64,000 bases of DNA from Bifidobacterium crudilactis (GTDB taxonomy: Bacteria > Actinomycetota > Actinomycetes > Actinomycetales > Bifidobacteriaceae): assembly GCF_000738005.1 (NCBI RefSeq), contig NZ_JHAL01000002.1, positions 1,486,634 to 1,550,633 of the forward strand, read 5' to 3'. The notes under the pieces are model-generated. The model made no database searches and had not been told where the DNA came from. It was given only the letters and a program-made list of their open reading frames with translations. Below, piece after piece: positions 17,008 through 26,143 of this stretch (the first letter of the stretch is position 1; the number at the start of each line of letters is the position of its first letter). The translations under genes and the position numbers were made by a program.

Positions 17008-17562
17008 ATGACGGATTCCAACAACTACTCTGGGCAGCAGCCAGACTATCAACAGAACACTTCGCAAGGTCAGAACCAGCCGAACTACGCGCAGCCGAAC
17101 CAGCCGAACTACCAGAATCAGCAGAACCAGTACGGTCAGCCCGCACCCCAATACACGCAGAACCCTTACGGGCAGCAGCCCCAGGCGCAGGGCCAGTACA
17201 ACGCCCCCTACAACGGGCAGAACTACGGCCAGAACTACGCGCAGCCGAACCAGCAGCAGTACACTCCGGCAGGCGGATACGGCCCGCAACCCGGATACGC
17301 CTACGCTCCGCAGGTGGTCTCGTCGAAATCCAAAATCGCAGCGGGGCTGCTGGGCATCTTCCTCGGCGCCTTCGGCGTACACAACTTCTACCTCGGCCAG
17401 ACGGGAAAGGCCATCGCTCAGCTGCTGATCACACTGCTGAGCTTCGGTTTCCTCTCCTGGGTCTCCGCCATCTGGGGTCTCATCGAGGGCATCATGATTC
17501 TGGTATCCCATCCGGGCAATCCGTGGCATCAGGACGCTCAGGGGTTTGAACTTCAGGAATAG
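17008..17562 (+). CDS. TM2-domain membrane protein with Gln/Asn/Tyr-rich N-terminus
   Basis: Small membrane protein of 184 residues. Residues 1-105 are a low-complexity tract of Gln, Asn, Tyr, Pro and Gly (repeats like QPNQPNYQNQ and YGQNYAQPN), expected to be disordered. Residues about 110-175 form a TM2 domain: SKSKIAAGLLGIFLGAFGVHNFYLG, a short charged turn, then a second helix ending in GLIEGIMILV. Such proteins are common in actinobacteria and their function is unknown. AGGAGG seven bases before ATG 17008 fixes the start; a TTG at 16993 lies before that site and is rejected. Confidence 0.9.
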   Translation: MTDSNNYSGQQPDYQQNTSQGQNQPNYAQPNQPNYQNQQNQYGQPAPQYTQNPYGQQPQAQGQYNAPYNGQNYGQNYAQPNQQQYTPAGGYGPQPGYAYAPQVVSSKSKIAAGLLGIFLGAFGVHNFYLGQTGKAIAQLLITLLSFGFLSWVSAIWGLIEGIMILVSHPGNPWHQDAQGFELQE

Positions 17563-17637
17563 CGAATCCCGCGAAACCCTGTACTCCACCGCACTTCACA
17601 GACTTTGGAACACTCCACGGTTGCGGGCGTATGACCG

Positions 17638-18636
17638 CTATTGCCGCAGGAATGCCAGAGTCTGTTTCCATACCTCGTAGGATTCAGGATGTGAAAAATC
17701 GAATTGGAATTCGTGGGGCAGTTCAGGCTTGTCCGGATACAACGATGACGTTACGGATACGCCCTGCCCTTCGAGGCCACTGATGAGTGCACGGGCATGC
17801 TTCGGGAACGAGAAGTAATTGCCATCGACGATGTAGGAACGAGGGAATGCGTCCGACAGGTGATCGACCACGGAAGCCATACGAGCCGCCTTGGTCTGCT
17901 CCCAATCTCTGCTCCCCAGGTACGACCAGCCCACACTCTGCACGAACTGCTTGGCAAACCAGGAATTGCCGATGTTCCCCAATTGGGAAACATCATACGG
18001 GCCACAGAACAGGACGGCAGCCTCAAGAGGCTTTCTGAGGGGTATTTTGCTGATTCCCGCCTGCTGAGCATAGCCAGGAGTGCTTTCCAGAGCGGCGAAC
18101 TGCGCGGCAATCTGCGCACCGGCCGAGTCCCCTCCGATGATGATGCGGTCCGCGTCCAGACCGTAACGCTCCGCGATCGCATAGACATGCGTAATCATCT
18201 CCCCGACCTGGACTACGGGAGTAGGGTATTGCGCGTCGGGCGCATAGTCGTAATTCATCGCGACGACCGCGTATCCCTCGGACGCAAGCATCGTCCCATA
18301 CGTGGAGACACCTGATTTATCGCCTGCGATGAATCCCCCGCCATGCACCCACACCACCACGGGAACTCCGGCGCTTGCGGATTTGGGCATATACAAATCG
18401 AATTCATGACGTGCGTGAGTCGAGGGGTAGCTCAAATCGGCATGCTTGCTCACCTTCCGTTTCATGGCGTCCAAACCATGAGGCTCAGTCACCTCGGAAT
18501 CGGCGAAAGCCCGTCGAAACACCAGTGCACTCGGCCAGGGGCTCACGTTCCATGCGATGACGCCAAGCAGCAACACCGACAGCAATGCGGCGACTATTCG
18601 AATCAGCAGCCTGCGTATGGTTTTCCACTTGATCAC
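17638..18636 (-). CDS. Membrane-anchored alpha/beta-hydrolase (esterase/lipase, HSL-like)
   Basis: Carboxylesterase-like hydrolase of 332 residues. An N-terminal helix (LLIRIVAALLSVLLLGVIAW) probably anchors it to the membrane with the enzyme outside. Features of the hormone-sensitive-lipase/BD-FAE group are the oxyanion motif HGGGF and the nucleophile elbow GGDSAGAQ, with the catalytic His in LPHEFQFD and the likely Asp in SYIVDGNYF. The start is taken as GTG 18636 because AGGAGGG lies seven bases upstream; the frame is open to 18678. The natural substrate is unknown. Confidence 0.85.
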   Translation of the reverse strand: MIKWKTIRRLLIRIVAALLSVLLLGVIAWNVSPWPSALVFRRAFADSEVTEPHGLDAMKRKVSKHADLSYPSTHARHEFDLYMPKSASAGVPVVVWVHGGGFIAGDKSGVSTYGTMLASEGYAVVAMNYDYAPDAQYPTPVVQVGEMITHVYAIAERYGLDADRIIIGGDSAGAQIAAQFAALESTPGYAQQAGISKIPLRKPLEAAVLFCGPYDVSQLGNIGNSWFAKQFVQSVGWSYLGSRDWEQTKAARMASVVDHLSDAFPRSYIVDGNYFSFPKHARALISGLEGQGVSVTSSLYPDKPELPHEFQFDFSHPESYEVWKQTLAFLRQ

Positions 18637-18870
18637 TCCGTTGCCCTCCTCCAAATTGCATATCCCCCGAAACGACAAGGCAGATTATGAACGCTTCAGC
18701 CCACATCGTCCATTCGCCACCAAACAAGCCCGACCCTAGCAGCCCACGGTCTCTGATGACGCATAACCCGCAGACAGTGCAAGGTGTTTACCTACAAGAT
18801 GAAGACGCCCCCAAGCCATAATCGGGAACTAATATATCGCCTGTTCGATACGAGATACAGGAGGATTGTG

Positions 18871-19269
18871 ATGGTAGCGCTTAACGATGAAATGAAGGAT
18901 ATGATCGACAACTCGGTTTCGTACATTGCGACCGTCGACCATGAAGGAAACCCTGACATCGGCCCGAAGATGTCCATGCACGTCATAGACGACACCCATA
19001 TCGGCTATTACGAGAGGACTGCGGGGCAGCACTACCGGAACCTCCAGGACAATGGACGACTGATCGTCATGGTCGTCAATCCGAAGGAGAAGAAGGGCTA
19101 TCGATTCCACGGCGAGGTAACCCTTCACCAGAACGACGACGTCCACGAGGCGGCCATCGCCTATGCGGACGAGCATGACATCAAGCATCCGGTCGCGGTT
19201 CCCGTGATGGAGATTACGGGTATCGACAACCTCGCTCCCGGTGCAGGCGCAGGCAAGCCCATCGCCTGA
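18871..19269 (+). CDS. Pyridoxamine 5'-phosphate oxidase-like flavin-binding fold protein
   Basis: Small protein of 132 residues with the split-barrel fold of FMN-binding PNPOx-like proteins: DNSVSYIATVDHEGNPDIGPK at the N-terminus, then IGYYERTAGQHYRNLQDNGRLIVMVVNP and GYRFHGEVTLH. The family binds FMN, F420 or heme; bifidobacteria are not known for F420, so FMN is likelier. It is too short and too divergent for true PNP oxidase (pdxH), so the role is undefined. AGGAGG lies six bases before ATG 18871. The frame is open upstream to 18784 but that part looks non-coding. Confidence 0.82.
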   Translation: MVALNDEMKDMIDNSVSYIATVDHEGNPDIGPKMSMHVIDDTHIGYYERTAGQHYRNLQDNGRLIVMVVNPKEKKGYRFHGEVTLHQNDDVHEAAIAYADEHDIKHPVAVPVMEITGIDNLAPGAGAGKPIA

Positions 19270-19372
19270 ACACTCTCGGCAGTCCCCAGGTCTGCTCTGG
19301 TTCCCCGCTCTGATTTTCGGTGAGGAAACGAACTTGTGACCACAAACCGAGCTGCTCATGGGCACCTCGGCA

Positions 19373-19435
19373 CGAACCGCCCGTGCACGCGAAACTTCGG
19401 TCTATTCGACCGGGTACGAGTGCACGGGCGGTTCG
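19373..19435 (+). repeat. Long perfect inverted repeat with a nested hairpin upstream of AEC gene
   Basis: CGAACCGCCCGTGCAC (19373-19388) is perfectly complementary to 19420-19435, 16 bp. The 31-base loop contains a second hairpin CGGTC-TATTC-GACCG (19398-19412). It lies 104 bp before the AEC transporter start and about 100 bp after the preceding gene. It could be a terminator for the upstream gene, a 5'-leader RNA structure or an operator. No T-run follows. Confidence 0.6.
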
Positions 19436-19539
19436 TTGTTCGGGGTTCTTCCCCCTATTTCTGGCACGATGCATGTACCCGGCTCCATGGTCTGGTGCAC
19501 AATGATGACAGGCATGCATTCACTCATGAGGGGGTCGTC

Positions 19540-20541
19540 GTGCAGGGAGTCATCCAGCCGTTGACCTTGCTGGCGGTCATCATCGCCGGTTACGGCCTCA
19601 AACGCCTCGGAATCTTCAAGCAGCGCGATTATCGCGTGATGCAGGGCGTGGTATTCAATTTCACGCTGCCCGCAGCGATTATCCACTCTTTCGCCACGAA
19701 CGATCACGAACTCAATATGTTGTGGCTCTCGCTCTTCGGCATGTGCACCAGTCTGATTCCGCTGCTCACGATCTTCTGCGCCACCCGCCGCACACCGGTT
19801 CGCGACAGGGTCTTCACCATGCTCAACGGCTGCGGAATGAATGTGGGCAACTTCTGTCTGCCTGTCGTCACCGCACTGATGGGCGCATCAGCCAGCATGC
19901 CGGTGATCATGTTTGACATCGGCAATTCGATTATGGCCTGCGCGGGTATGTATGTGCTGACCACGGCACTCCTGCACATCCCTCAGGGCAAACCACTGGA
20001 TGCCCGCATGGCGGGCGAGGCCACGGTGCTGCCTTCCGTTCGTCTGTTCGACAGGCACGCACGGTGGCTGAACAGACGTGCTCAGCTGCGGAGCATACTG
20101 CGCAGCTTCGTGGTCTCAGTGCCGTTCGACACCTATATCGTGATGGTGCTGATGATGCTGGTCGGCGCACACCTGCCCCTGTGGGTGAGCCAGTTCATGG
20201 AACCCATATCGAATGCGAACGGCTTTTGTTCGATGCTGATGGTCGGCATGCTGATGGATCTGCCCGCATCCGGCAAGGATGTGAAGGCGGTGCTCGGCGT
20301 CATCGGGTGGAAGCTCGGATTCGCGCTGCTCTTCGGCCTTGCCGCCTGGTATCTGCTGCCCTTCAGCCCAGCCGTAAGCAAAGCCATCATTCTGGTCTGT
20401 CTGGCCCCCACCGCGGTATTCAGCACGCTGTTCACCGACAAGGTGCTCGGCAACGCCAAACTCGCCGGGTTCACCTTGGCGAGCACCGGCCTGCTGTCAT
20501 TGATTCTGATGACCGCAGCCAACCTGCTTATCTCCGTTTAA
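19540..20541 (+). CDS. AEC-family transporter (auxin efflux carrier / malate permease type)
   Basis: Membrane transporter of 333 residues with about ten helices in two bundles, for example IQPLTLLAVIIAGYGLKRLGIF at the start and AGFTLASTGLLSLILMTAANLLISV at the end. The half-domain break is the hydrophilic stretch PQGKPLDARMAGE...NRRAQLRSILRS. Bacterial relatives move malate, malonate or other organic acids; the substrate here cannot be assigned. The start is GTG 19540 with GAGGGGG five bases upstream; no in-frame ATG exists near it, although the frame is open back to 19336. Confidence 0.85.
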   Translation: MQGVIQPLTLLAVIIAGYGLKRLGIFKQRDYRVMQGVVFNFTLPAAIIHSFATNDHELNMLWLSLFGMCTSLIPLLTIFCATRRTPVRDRVFTMLNGCGMNVGNFCLPVVTALMGASASMPVIMFDIGNSIMACAGMYVLTTALLHIPQGKPLDARMAGEATVLPSVRLFDRHARWLNRRAQLRSILRSFVVSVPFDTYIVMVLMMLVGAHLPLWVSQFMEPISNANGFCSMLMVGMLMDLPASGKDVKAVLGVIGWKLGFALLFGLAAWYLLPFSPAVSKAIILVCLAPTAVFSTLFTDKVLGNAKLAGFTLASTGLLSLILMTAANLLISV

Positions 20542-20575
20542 TCCGGTTTAATCCGGTCTAATCCGCAAACACTGA

Positions 20576-20645
20576 GATAACTGCACTACAAGGACAGCTT
20601 TTGCGAGAAAAAGTACCGAATTGCTGTCCTTGTAGTGCAGTTATC
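20576..20645. repeat. Inverted-repeat element, family 1, copy 1
   Basis: Two 23-bp arms (20576-20598 and 20623-20645) are perfect reverse complements, beginning GATAACTGCACTACAA, around a 24-base loop. The same arms recur at 33927-33997 with a different loop. It fills the gap between the convergent AEC and rdgB genes, three bases from the rdgB stop codon. It may be a mobile MITE/REP-like sequence reused as a bidirectional terminator. Confidence 0.9.
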
Positions 20646-20647
20646 TT

Positions 20648-21361
20648 CTAGAGACCGATTATGTGGGCGGAAATGACCTCGGTCATCGCCTTGAGCGCCT
20701 TGCCACGATGGGATATGGCGTTCTTTTCGCCGGCATCCATCTGAGCCGAGGTCAGCGGCAGTCCGTCCTCATCGGTGCGGTCCGGCTGCTCGTCGGGGAC
20801 GAAAATGGGGTCGTAACCGAATCCGTGTTCGCCTCTGGGTTTGCGGATAATCGATCCCTTCATCTCTCCGAAGCGTACGAACTCCGCGACCTTCTCTGCT
20901 GTGTCGTCACTGTGCCCGGCGCTGTAGTCATCAGGCAGCACCAGCGCAGCCGCGCACACGAAACGAGCGATGCGCCTGTCATCCGGGATGTCTTCGATCT
21001 GGGCCAGGAGGAGGGCGTTATTGGCCTTATCATGCCCATGTGCCCCGGCCCACCGTGCGGAGAGAATGCCCGGAGCGGCACCGAGCACATCCACGATAAG
21101 CCCGGAATCATCCGCCAAGGCGGGCAGATTCGTTCGTCGGGCGACGTCACGAGCCTTGAGCAGGGCGTTCTCTTCGAAGGTCACACCGGTCTCCACTGGG
21201 TCAGGAAGCCCCAATGAACCCGCCGTCACCAGAGTGATGGCTTCGGCATTCGAGCCAAGGTCATCCGCGAGAATACGCTGAATCTCGGCCAGTTTGCCTT
21301 CATTATGCGTGGCTACGACAAGCGTCAGCCCTTCGGGTCGGACTTCCTGTGCATCGTTCAT
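20648..21361 (-). CDS. rdgB: XTP/dITP diphosphatase (non-canonical purine NTP pyrophosphatase)
   Basis: House-cleaning enzyme of 237 residues that hydrolyses ITP, dITP and XTP to the monophosphates. The substrate-binding start [15 protein letters not shown], the [13 protein letters not shown] motif and the [11 protein letters not shown] motif of the HAM1/RdgB family are all present, with [10 protein letters not shown] at the end. The start overlaps the rph stop (ATGA), so it is translationally coupled to rph, a pairing common in Gram-positive bacteria. A non-conserved stretch ([16 protein letters not shown]) lengthens it relative to E. coli RdgB. Confidence 0.96.
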   Translation of the reverse strand: MNDAQEVRPEGLTLVVATHNEGKLAEIQRILADDLGSNAEAITLVTAGSLGLPDPVETGVTFEENALLKARDVARRTNLPALADDSGLIVDVLGAAPGILSARWAGAHGHDKANNALLLAQIEDIPDDRRIARFVCAAALVLPDDYSAGHSDDTAEKVAEFVRFGEMKGSIIRKPRGEHGFGYDPIFVPDEQPDRTDEDGLPLTSAQMDAGEKNAISHRGKALKAMTEVISAHIIGL

Positions 21362-22083
21362 GACCGTTCCAACGCCTCCTGCTGGGCCTGCTGCAATTCC
21401 CTGTTGCCCTTGGTCGCCAGATCGAGCAGAATATTCAGCTCTTCGCGGTTGAAGGGCCTGTGCTCTGCGGTCCCCTGAATCTCGATGAATGCGCCTGAGC
21501 CCGTCATGGCGACGTTCATATCGGTCATGGCTTTGCTGTCCTCGACATATGGCAGGTCGAGCATGGGCGTCCCATCAATCACACCGACCGACACGGCCGA
21601 CACGGCCTCTTTGAGCACCTTGTGCTTGTCCTTGATGTGGTGATGCTGCTGCGCCCAGTCCAACGCATCCGCGAGTGCCACATACGCACCGGTGATGGAT
21701 GCGGTACGGGTGCCTCCATCCGCCTGCAGCACATCGCAATCGATTTGAATCTGATTCGCCCCCAGCGCCTTCATATCAACGACGCCGCGCAGGCAACGAC
21801 CGACCAGACGACTGATTTCATGCGTCCTGCCGCCGATTTTGCCCTTCACCGATTCCCTGTCCGTACGCTGCGATGTGGCACGTGGCAGCATGGCATATTC
21901 CGCGGTGACCCATCCAAGACCGGATTCCCGGCGCCACCTCGGCAAGGTGGGGGTGAACGAAGCCGTGCACATCACCCTGGTATTGCCGCATTCGATAAGC
22001 ACCGAACCCTCGGGGGCATCGGTCCAATGGCGGGTTATCCGTACCGGACGCAGCTCGTCCGTCGCACGACCGTCAGCACGCAT
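21358..22083 (-). CDS. rph: Ribonuclease PH
   Basis: Phosphorolytic 3'-5' exoribonuclease that trims tRNA 3' ends; 241 residues from the chosen start. It begins [20 protein letters not shown] as the family does and contains [19 protein letters not shown], the [17 protein letters not shown] arginine cluster, [18 protein letters not shown] and [22 protein letters not shown]. The frame is open to 22164, adding up to 27 residues with several ATGs, so an upstream start (for example 22122) is possible. I chose 22083 by homology and the GGAAAG just upstream. The last codons overlap rdgB. Confidence 0.95.
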   Translation of the reverse strand: MRADGRATDELRPVRITRHWTDAPEGSVLIECGNTRVMCTASFTPTLPRWRRESGLGWVTAEYAMLPRATSQRTDRESVKGKIGGRTHEISRLVGRCLRGVVDMKALGANQIQIDCDVLQADGGTRTASITGAYVALADALDWAQQHHHIKDKHKVLKEAVSAVSVGVIDGTPMLDLPYVEDSKAMTDMNVAMTGSGAFIEIQGTAEHRPFNREELNILLDLATKGNRELQQAQQEALERS

Positions 22084-22325
22084 CGTCTTTCCGCCTTCCA
22101 ACATGTCTTTGATCTGCACCATGCAATCACAGCCTTTCATCCGTATCCCCGACGCTAACCGCAAAAGAAGACAAGCGAGCGCATCGAACTCGCATGCCGC
22201 ACACCGAAGATACCGGCATGCAGACCTGCTTCCATCTTTTAGAACTCAGAGCCCCACAGCTGCCTCGCAAGCTCTGCCTCGCAGCACGAGTTGCAACAAC
22301 CGACGTCTGTGCATGCGCTGTGGTC

Positions 22326-22964
22326 TCACATGGCCGTCAGCGGAGTGCGTTTCGGCAGGATGCGGTCGATGAGGAAAAGCACCAGCGCAAGCACGAAGAA
22401 CGCGCCGAGATATTCCACGCAATTCAGAGCGGTCCTCTGCCATCCCAGGGCCTGAAGGTCTATGAATCCGTATGGATAGGGGTTGCCTGACGCACCAGGT
22501 CCCGAATGCGGCCATATCTGCGCACGAATCAGTACGAAAGCCAGATAGAAGGGGAAATATATCAGCCAGCTCAAGGTGTAGTGCCACGGAAAACGACGAT
22601 GCGGGTCAAAGACCAGGAAATCGACGGAGGCCATAATCGGCACGATGATATGCGCCATGGTGGTCGTCATCACTCCGAAGGCGAAGGCTGTAGTGGCCGG
22701 ATCGGAGGGCGGGAGCACGAACCATGCGACCAGACCAGTAACGATGATGTTCAACGTCAGGGCACCCTTGATCCACGCGGGGGGCTGAATTCCCTTCAGC
22801 AGTGTGGCCGCCCCTGCCCAGAGCATCACGACGCCCAAGAGCACATTGGTCTGCACGGTGAAAAACACCCAACGGTTGCCGATGCCCGACAACCATGCTT
22901 CATATGTTCCTGCGAAACAGAAGAATGCAATGACGAAACGATACAGCGCTGCAATAAATCTCAT
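22326..22964 (-). CDS. Pr6Pr-family integral membrane protein
   Basis: Membrane protein of 212 residues with six predicted helices. Recognisable features of the Pr6Pr group are FFTVQTNVLLGVVMLW near the start, MAHIIVPIMASVDFLVFDPH in the middle and the PYGFIDL segment before the last helix. The family is widespread in actinobacteria and has no established function. The ATG at 22964 begins MRFIAALYRFV, which matches the first helix; upstream frame to 23246 is not membrane-like. The region 22165-22325 after it holds no gene. Confidence 0.82.
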   Translation of the reverse strand: MRFIAALYRFVIAFFCFAGTYEAWLSGIGNRWVFFTVQTNVLLGVVMLWAGAATLLKGIQPPAWIKGALTLNIIVTGLVAWFVLPPSDPATTAFAFGVMTTTMAHIIVPIMASVDFLVFDPHRRFPWHYTLSWLIYFPFYLAFVLIRAQIWPHSGPGASGNPYPYGFIDLQALGWQRTALNCVEYLGAFFVLALVLFLIDRILPKRTPLTAM

Positions 22965-23182
22965 ACGCACAGCATAATGCCCGCCTCTCACCTGGCGTTC
23001 AACGACATCGCGTTTCGGCACAGCGTACGTGTTGATGCTCAAACCGCGAAGTGGCCGATACCCCATAAGGGCAGCCGCCACTTCTGGCCATTGAGTACAC
23101 CCGTTGAGTACTCTTGTACGCAGCAAGTGACGGACCGGCAGGATGAAGTTCCGAGCTTCGGACTTCGTGAAAAGAGGAAACC

Positions 23183-24547
23183 ATGAGTGACGGCACAGCA
23201 CGAGGATCGGCTTACCCCTCCGAGGACTACTCATACCCCACCGCATTGATGACCGACATGTACGAGTACACCATGCTCGATGCCGCGCTTCAGGACGGCA
23301 CGGCGTCGAGACGGTGCGTCTTCGAGGTGTTCACACGCCATCTTCCGGCTGGCAGGCGCTACGGCGTGGCCGCCGGACAGGGCCGCATACTTGATGCGCT
23401 GGAATCATTCCACCTCGGCGAGGAAGACCTGCGCTTCCTGTCCGACCAGGGCATCGTCAGCCCCGGCACCATCTCATGGCTTGAACGTTTCAGCTTCTCG
23501 GGAAGCATCCGTGGGTATCGCGAGGGCGAGATGTTCTTCCCGAATTCCCCGATTCTGCAGGTTGAAGGCAGCTTCGCCGAATGCACGCTGCTGGAGACCC
23601 TGATACTGTCCATTCTCAACTATGATTCGGCAGTGGCCTCCGCGGCGTCACGTATGGCTTCCGCCGCGAATGGTCGCCCTTGCATGGATATGGGAGGACG
23701 CCGGACGAACGAATGGTCGGCCGTCGCCGCATCACGCGCCGCTGTCGTAGGGGGGTTCCAAGGCACCGCCAATCTGCTTGCGGCAAAGCTCTACGGTCTT
23801 AAGCCCATCGGGACGGCAGCGCATTGTTTCACCTTGCTGCACGATTCCGAGCGCGATGCCTTCACTTCCCAGATCCAAGCCCTGGGCGTCGACACGACCC
23901 TGCTCACCGACACCTACGACATCGAGCAGGCTGTACGAACCGCGGTCGAGGTGGCCGGCCCTGAACTCGGAGGGGTGCGCATCGACTCCGGTGATCTGGC
24001 GTCACTCGCCCAGCGCGTGCGCAACCAGCTGGATGCCCTGGGCGCCACGACGACGAAAATCACCGTCACCAACGATCTGGATGAATACGCCCTGGCAAGT
24101 CTGCAGACGGCTCCGGTGGATTCCTACGGCGTGGGCACGATGCTGGTCACCGGTTCCGGCGCCGCCACCTGTGCGATGGTGTACAAACTGTCCGAACGCG
24201 AGGGCTCCGATGGCGTGATGGTCCCCGTGGCCAAGAAATCCCCCGACAAGGCGACCGTACCAGGCAGAAAACTGGCCTACCGCTCCTACGAGTACGGTCT
24301 TGCGGACTGCGAGCATGTGATCTCCGGCTCCGAGGACCAACTTGCGGCATTCGCACCTGACGAGGGTTGGAAGAATCTGCTGGTCCAATACATGGATGGC
24401 GGAGAGTCCGATGCTCGATACCAAGGCCATGAAGCCATCACCGCAGCGCACGCGTACCGCGCGAAGGCATTGTCCGAGCTTCCGATCACCGCCCAAAGCC
24501 TGATGAAAGGCGATCCGGTCATCCCGACGGAAGTGCTCAGCCTGTAA
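23183..24547 (+). CDS. pncB: Nicotinate phosphoribosyltransferase
   Basis: NAD salvage enzyme of 454 residues joining nicotinate and PRPP with ATP use. The N-terminus TALMTDMYEYTML is typical, followed by the MDMGGRRTNEWSAVAASRAA segment with the phosphorylated-His-region arginine pattern, GTAAHCFTLLHD with the phosphorylatable His, GGVRIDSGDL and the phosphate-binding DSYGVGTMLVTG. AAAGAGG precedes the ATG. Bifidobacteria generally lack full de novo NAD synthesis, so this gene is probably important. It stands alone between a Pr6Pr gene and a MerR regulator. Confidence 0.96.
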   Translation: MSDGTARGSAYPSEDYSYPTALMTDMYEYTMLDAALQDGTASRRCVFEVFTRHLPAGRRYGVAAGQGRILDALESFHLGEEDLRFLSDQGIVSPGTISWLERFSFSGSIRGYREGEMFFPNSPILQVEGSFAECTLLETLILSILNYDSAVASAASRMASAANGRPCMDMGGRRTNEWSAVAASRAAVVGGFQGTANLLAAKLYGLKPIGTAAHCFTLLHDSERDAFTSQIQALGVDTTLLTDTYDIEQAVRTAVEVAGPELGGVRIDSGDLASLAQRVRNQLDALGATTTKITVTNDLDEYALASLQTAPVDSYGVGTMLVTGSGAATCAMVYKLSEREGSDGVMVPVAKKSPDKATVPGRKLAYRSYEYGLADCEHVISGSEDQLAAFAPDEGWKNLLVQYMDGGESDARYQGHEAITAAHAYRAKALSELPITAQSLMKGDPVIPTEVLSL

Positions 24548-24553
24548 CAGCGC

Positions 24554-24964
24554 TCAATCCGCGAAATCCGACCAGTCCGGATGCCGTTGCCCGCCTTCGA
24601 TGCTGCGTTGCACCGCCGAGTAGTATCCGACCTTCCTGCACACATGGAGATACGCCTGTTCCAAGGCATCGCGCTGCGCTTCGATGGCCTGTTTTCTGTC
24701 GGTGAGCAGTTTGAGCATATCCGCAATATGCTCGCGTTCATCAGCTTCGTACGTGAAAAAACTGCGTATCTCGCTGATGGTCATCCCGGCGTCCTTGAAG
24801 CAGAGTATGGATTCCAGCCGCTCCACATCTGCCTGGTGATACACTCGTTGCCCGCTCGCGTTGCGCTCGATATCACCGAGCAGACCAAGCTCCTCGTAAT
24901 ATCTCAGGGCTGAGGTGCGCATCTGATAACGACGCGACAGGTCTTGAATGCTGTACACGGTCAT
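24554..24964 (-). CDS. MerR-family transcriptional regulator
   Basis: Activator of 136 residues. The N-terminal winged helix-turn-helix (YSIQDLSRRYQMRTSALRYYEELGLLGDI) is followed by a coiled dimerisation helix (EHIADMLKLLTDRKQAIEAQRDALEQAYLHV) and a short C-terminus with no clear metal-binding Cys pair. It is transcribed divergently from an aldo-keto reductase, and an operator-like palindrome sits in that gene's promoter, so it probably controls the reductase and itself. The pattern resembles MerR regulators that respond to aldehydes or drugs; the inducer is unknown. Confidence 0.92.
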   Translation of the reverse strand: MTVYSIQDLSRRYQMRTSALRYYEELGLLGDIERNASGQRVYHQADVERLESILCFKDAGMTISEIRSFFTYEADEREHIADMLKLLTDRKQAIEAQRDALEQAYLHVCRKVGYYSAVQRSIEGGQRHPDWSDFAD

Positions 24965-25007
24965 ACTTCTCCCCCCTCGATGCTGCGCACCGCGCCTGAA
25001 AGCGATT

Positions 25008-25040
25008 TGCGTTCAAGCATACTTGAAGTGCCACTATATA
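25008..25040 (+). promoter_or_regulatory. MerR-type promoter/operator for the aldo-keto reductase
   Basis: TTGCGT at 25008-25013 and ACTATA at 25033-25038 are separated by 19 bp, the over-long spacing of MerR-controlled promoters. The palindrome TTCAAG-CATA-CTTGAA (25012-25027) lies between them. This is what a MerR protein that untwists DNA would use. Confidence 0.7.
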
Positions 25041-25092
25041 GCCCATACCGGTTGGGCGCGAAGGCCCACCATCAACGACAAGGGAGTCACGC

Positions 25093-26109
25093 ATGACCGA
25101 TGCCGCCAACTACACACCATCCGAGAGAAGATACGCCGAAATGACCTACCGGCGCTCAGGCAGAAGCGGCCTCAAACTCCCCGCAGTCAGCCTGGGATTC
25201 TGGCATAACTTCGGCGATCACGGCACATACGACAACATGAAGGCACTATGCTTCACCGCCTTCGACAACGGCATCACACACTTCGACCTGGCAAACAACT
25301 ACGGCCCCGCCGCAGGAGCCGCCGAACGCAATGCCGGACGTATCCTCCGCGAGGAACTGTCGGGATATCGCGATGAACTCATCGTCAGCACCAAAGCCGG
25401 ATACGACATGTGGCCGGGACCATACGGCGACTGGGGCAGTCGCAAATACCTGCTCTCAAGCCTCGACCAGAGCCTGGAGCGACTCGGCCTCGAATATGTG
25501 GACGTGTTCTACCATCACCGTCCCGACCCCGAAACACCGCTGGAAGAAACCATGGGAGCACTGTCTCAGGCAGTGACCAGCGGCAAAGCGCTGTATGCAG
25601 GTCTGTCGAACTACGACGGCCCTACGATGGAACGCGCCGCAACGATACTCGAATCACTGCACTGCCCCTTCGTCATCAACCAGAACCGCTACTCGATATA
25701 CGACAGAAGCATCGAAAACAACGGTCTGCTTGAGAGCGCCGAGAAACTCGGCAAGGGCATCATCACTTTCAGTCCGCTCGCCCAAGGCCTGCTCACCGGA
25801 CGCTACCTCAACGGCATACCGGCAGACAGCCGCATCAGAACCGACGGCCGCTTCCTGTCGGAGAACCAGATCAGCGAGGAGCGACTGGACAGCATGAGAG
25901 GACTCAACGACCTCGCCGGACAACGAGGACAGACTCTTGCCGAAATGTCCCTCGCCTGGATTCTTCGTGATTCCTCCGTAACCAGCGTTCTGATCGGAGC
26001 CTCAAAACCACAGCAGATTCTCGACAATATTGGAGCCTTGACCAACACCACATTCTCGGATGAAGAACTCCGAAGAATCGACGAACTCAGCCTCGACCAA
26101 CAGCTTTAG
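25093..26109 (+). CDS. Aldo/keto reductase (YghZ / Kv-beta-like)
   Basis: NADPH-dependent carbonyl reductase of 338 residues. The TIM-barrel catalytic tetrad is visible: Asp and Tyr in HFDLANNYGP, Lys in IVSTKAGYDMWPGPYG, and His in YVDVFYHHRPD. The MWPGPYGDWGSRKYLLSSLDQSL and NNGLLESAEKLGKGIITFSPLAQGLLTGRY segments are those of the YghZ/glyceraldehyde-3-phosphate reductase branch, which detoxifies methylglyoxal and other aldehydes. GGGAG lies seven bases before the ATG. Divergent MerR control suggests induction by an electrophile. Confidence 0.93.
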   Translation: MTDAANYTPSERRYAEMTYRRSGRSGLKLPAVSLGFWHNFGDHGTYDNMKALCFTAFDNGITHFDLANNYGPAAGAAERNAGRILREELSGYRDELIVSTKAGYDMWPGPYGDWGSRKYLLSSLDQSLERLGLEYVDVFYHHRPDPETPLEETMGALSQAVTSGKALYAGLSNYDGPTMERAATILESLHCPFVINQNRYSIYDRSIENNGLLESAEKLGKGIITFSPLAQGLLTGRYLNGIPADSRIRTDGRFLSENQISEERLDSMRGLNDLAGQRGQTLAEMSLAWILRDSSVTSVLIGASKPQQILDNIGALTNTTFSDEELRRIDELSLDQQL

Positions 26110-26143
26110 GCCTTCGTGACGCATCATTCGACCAATGATAACT

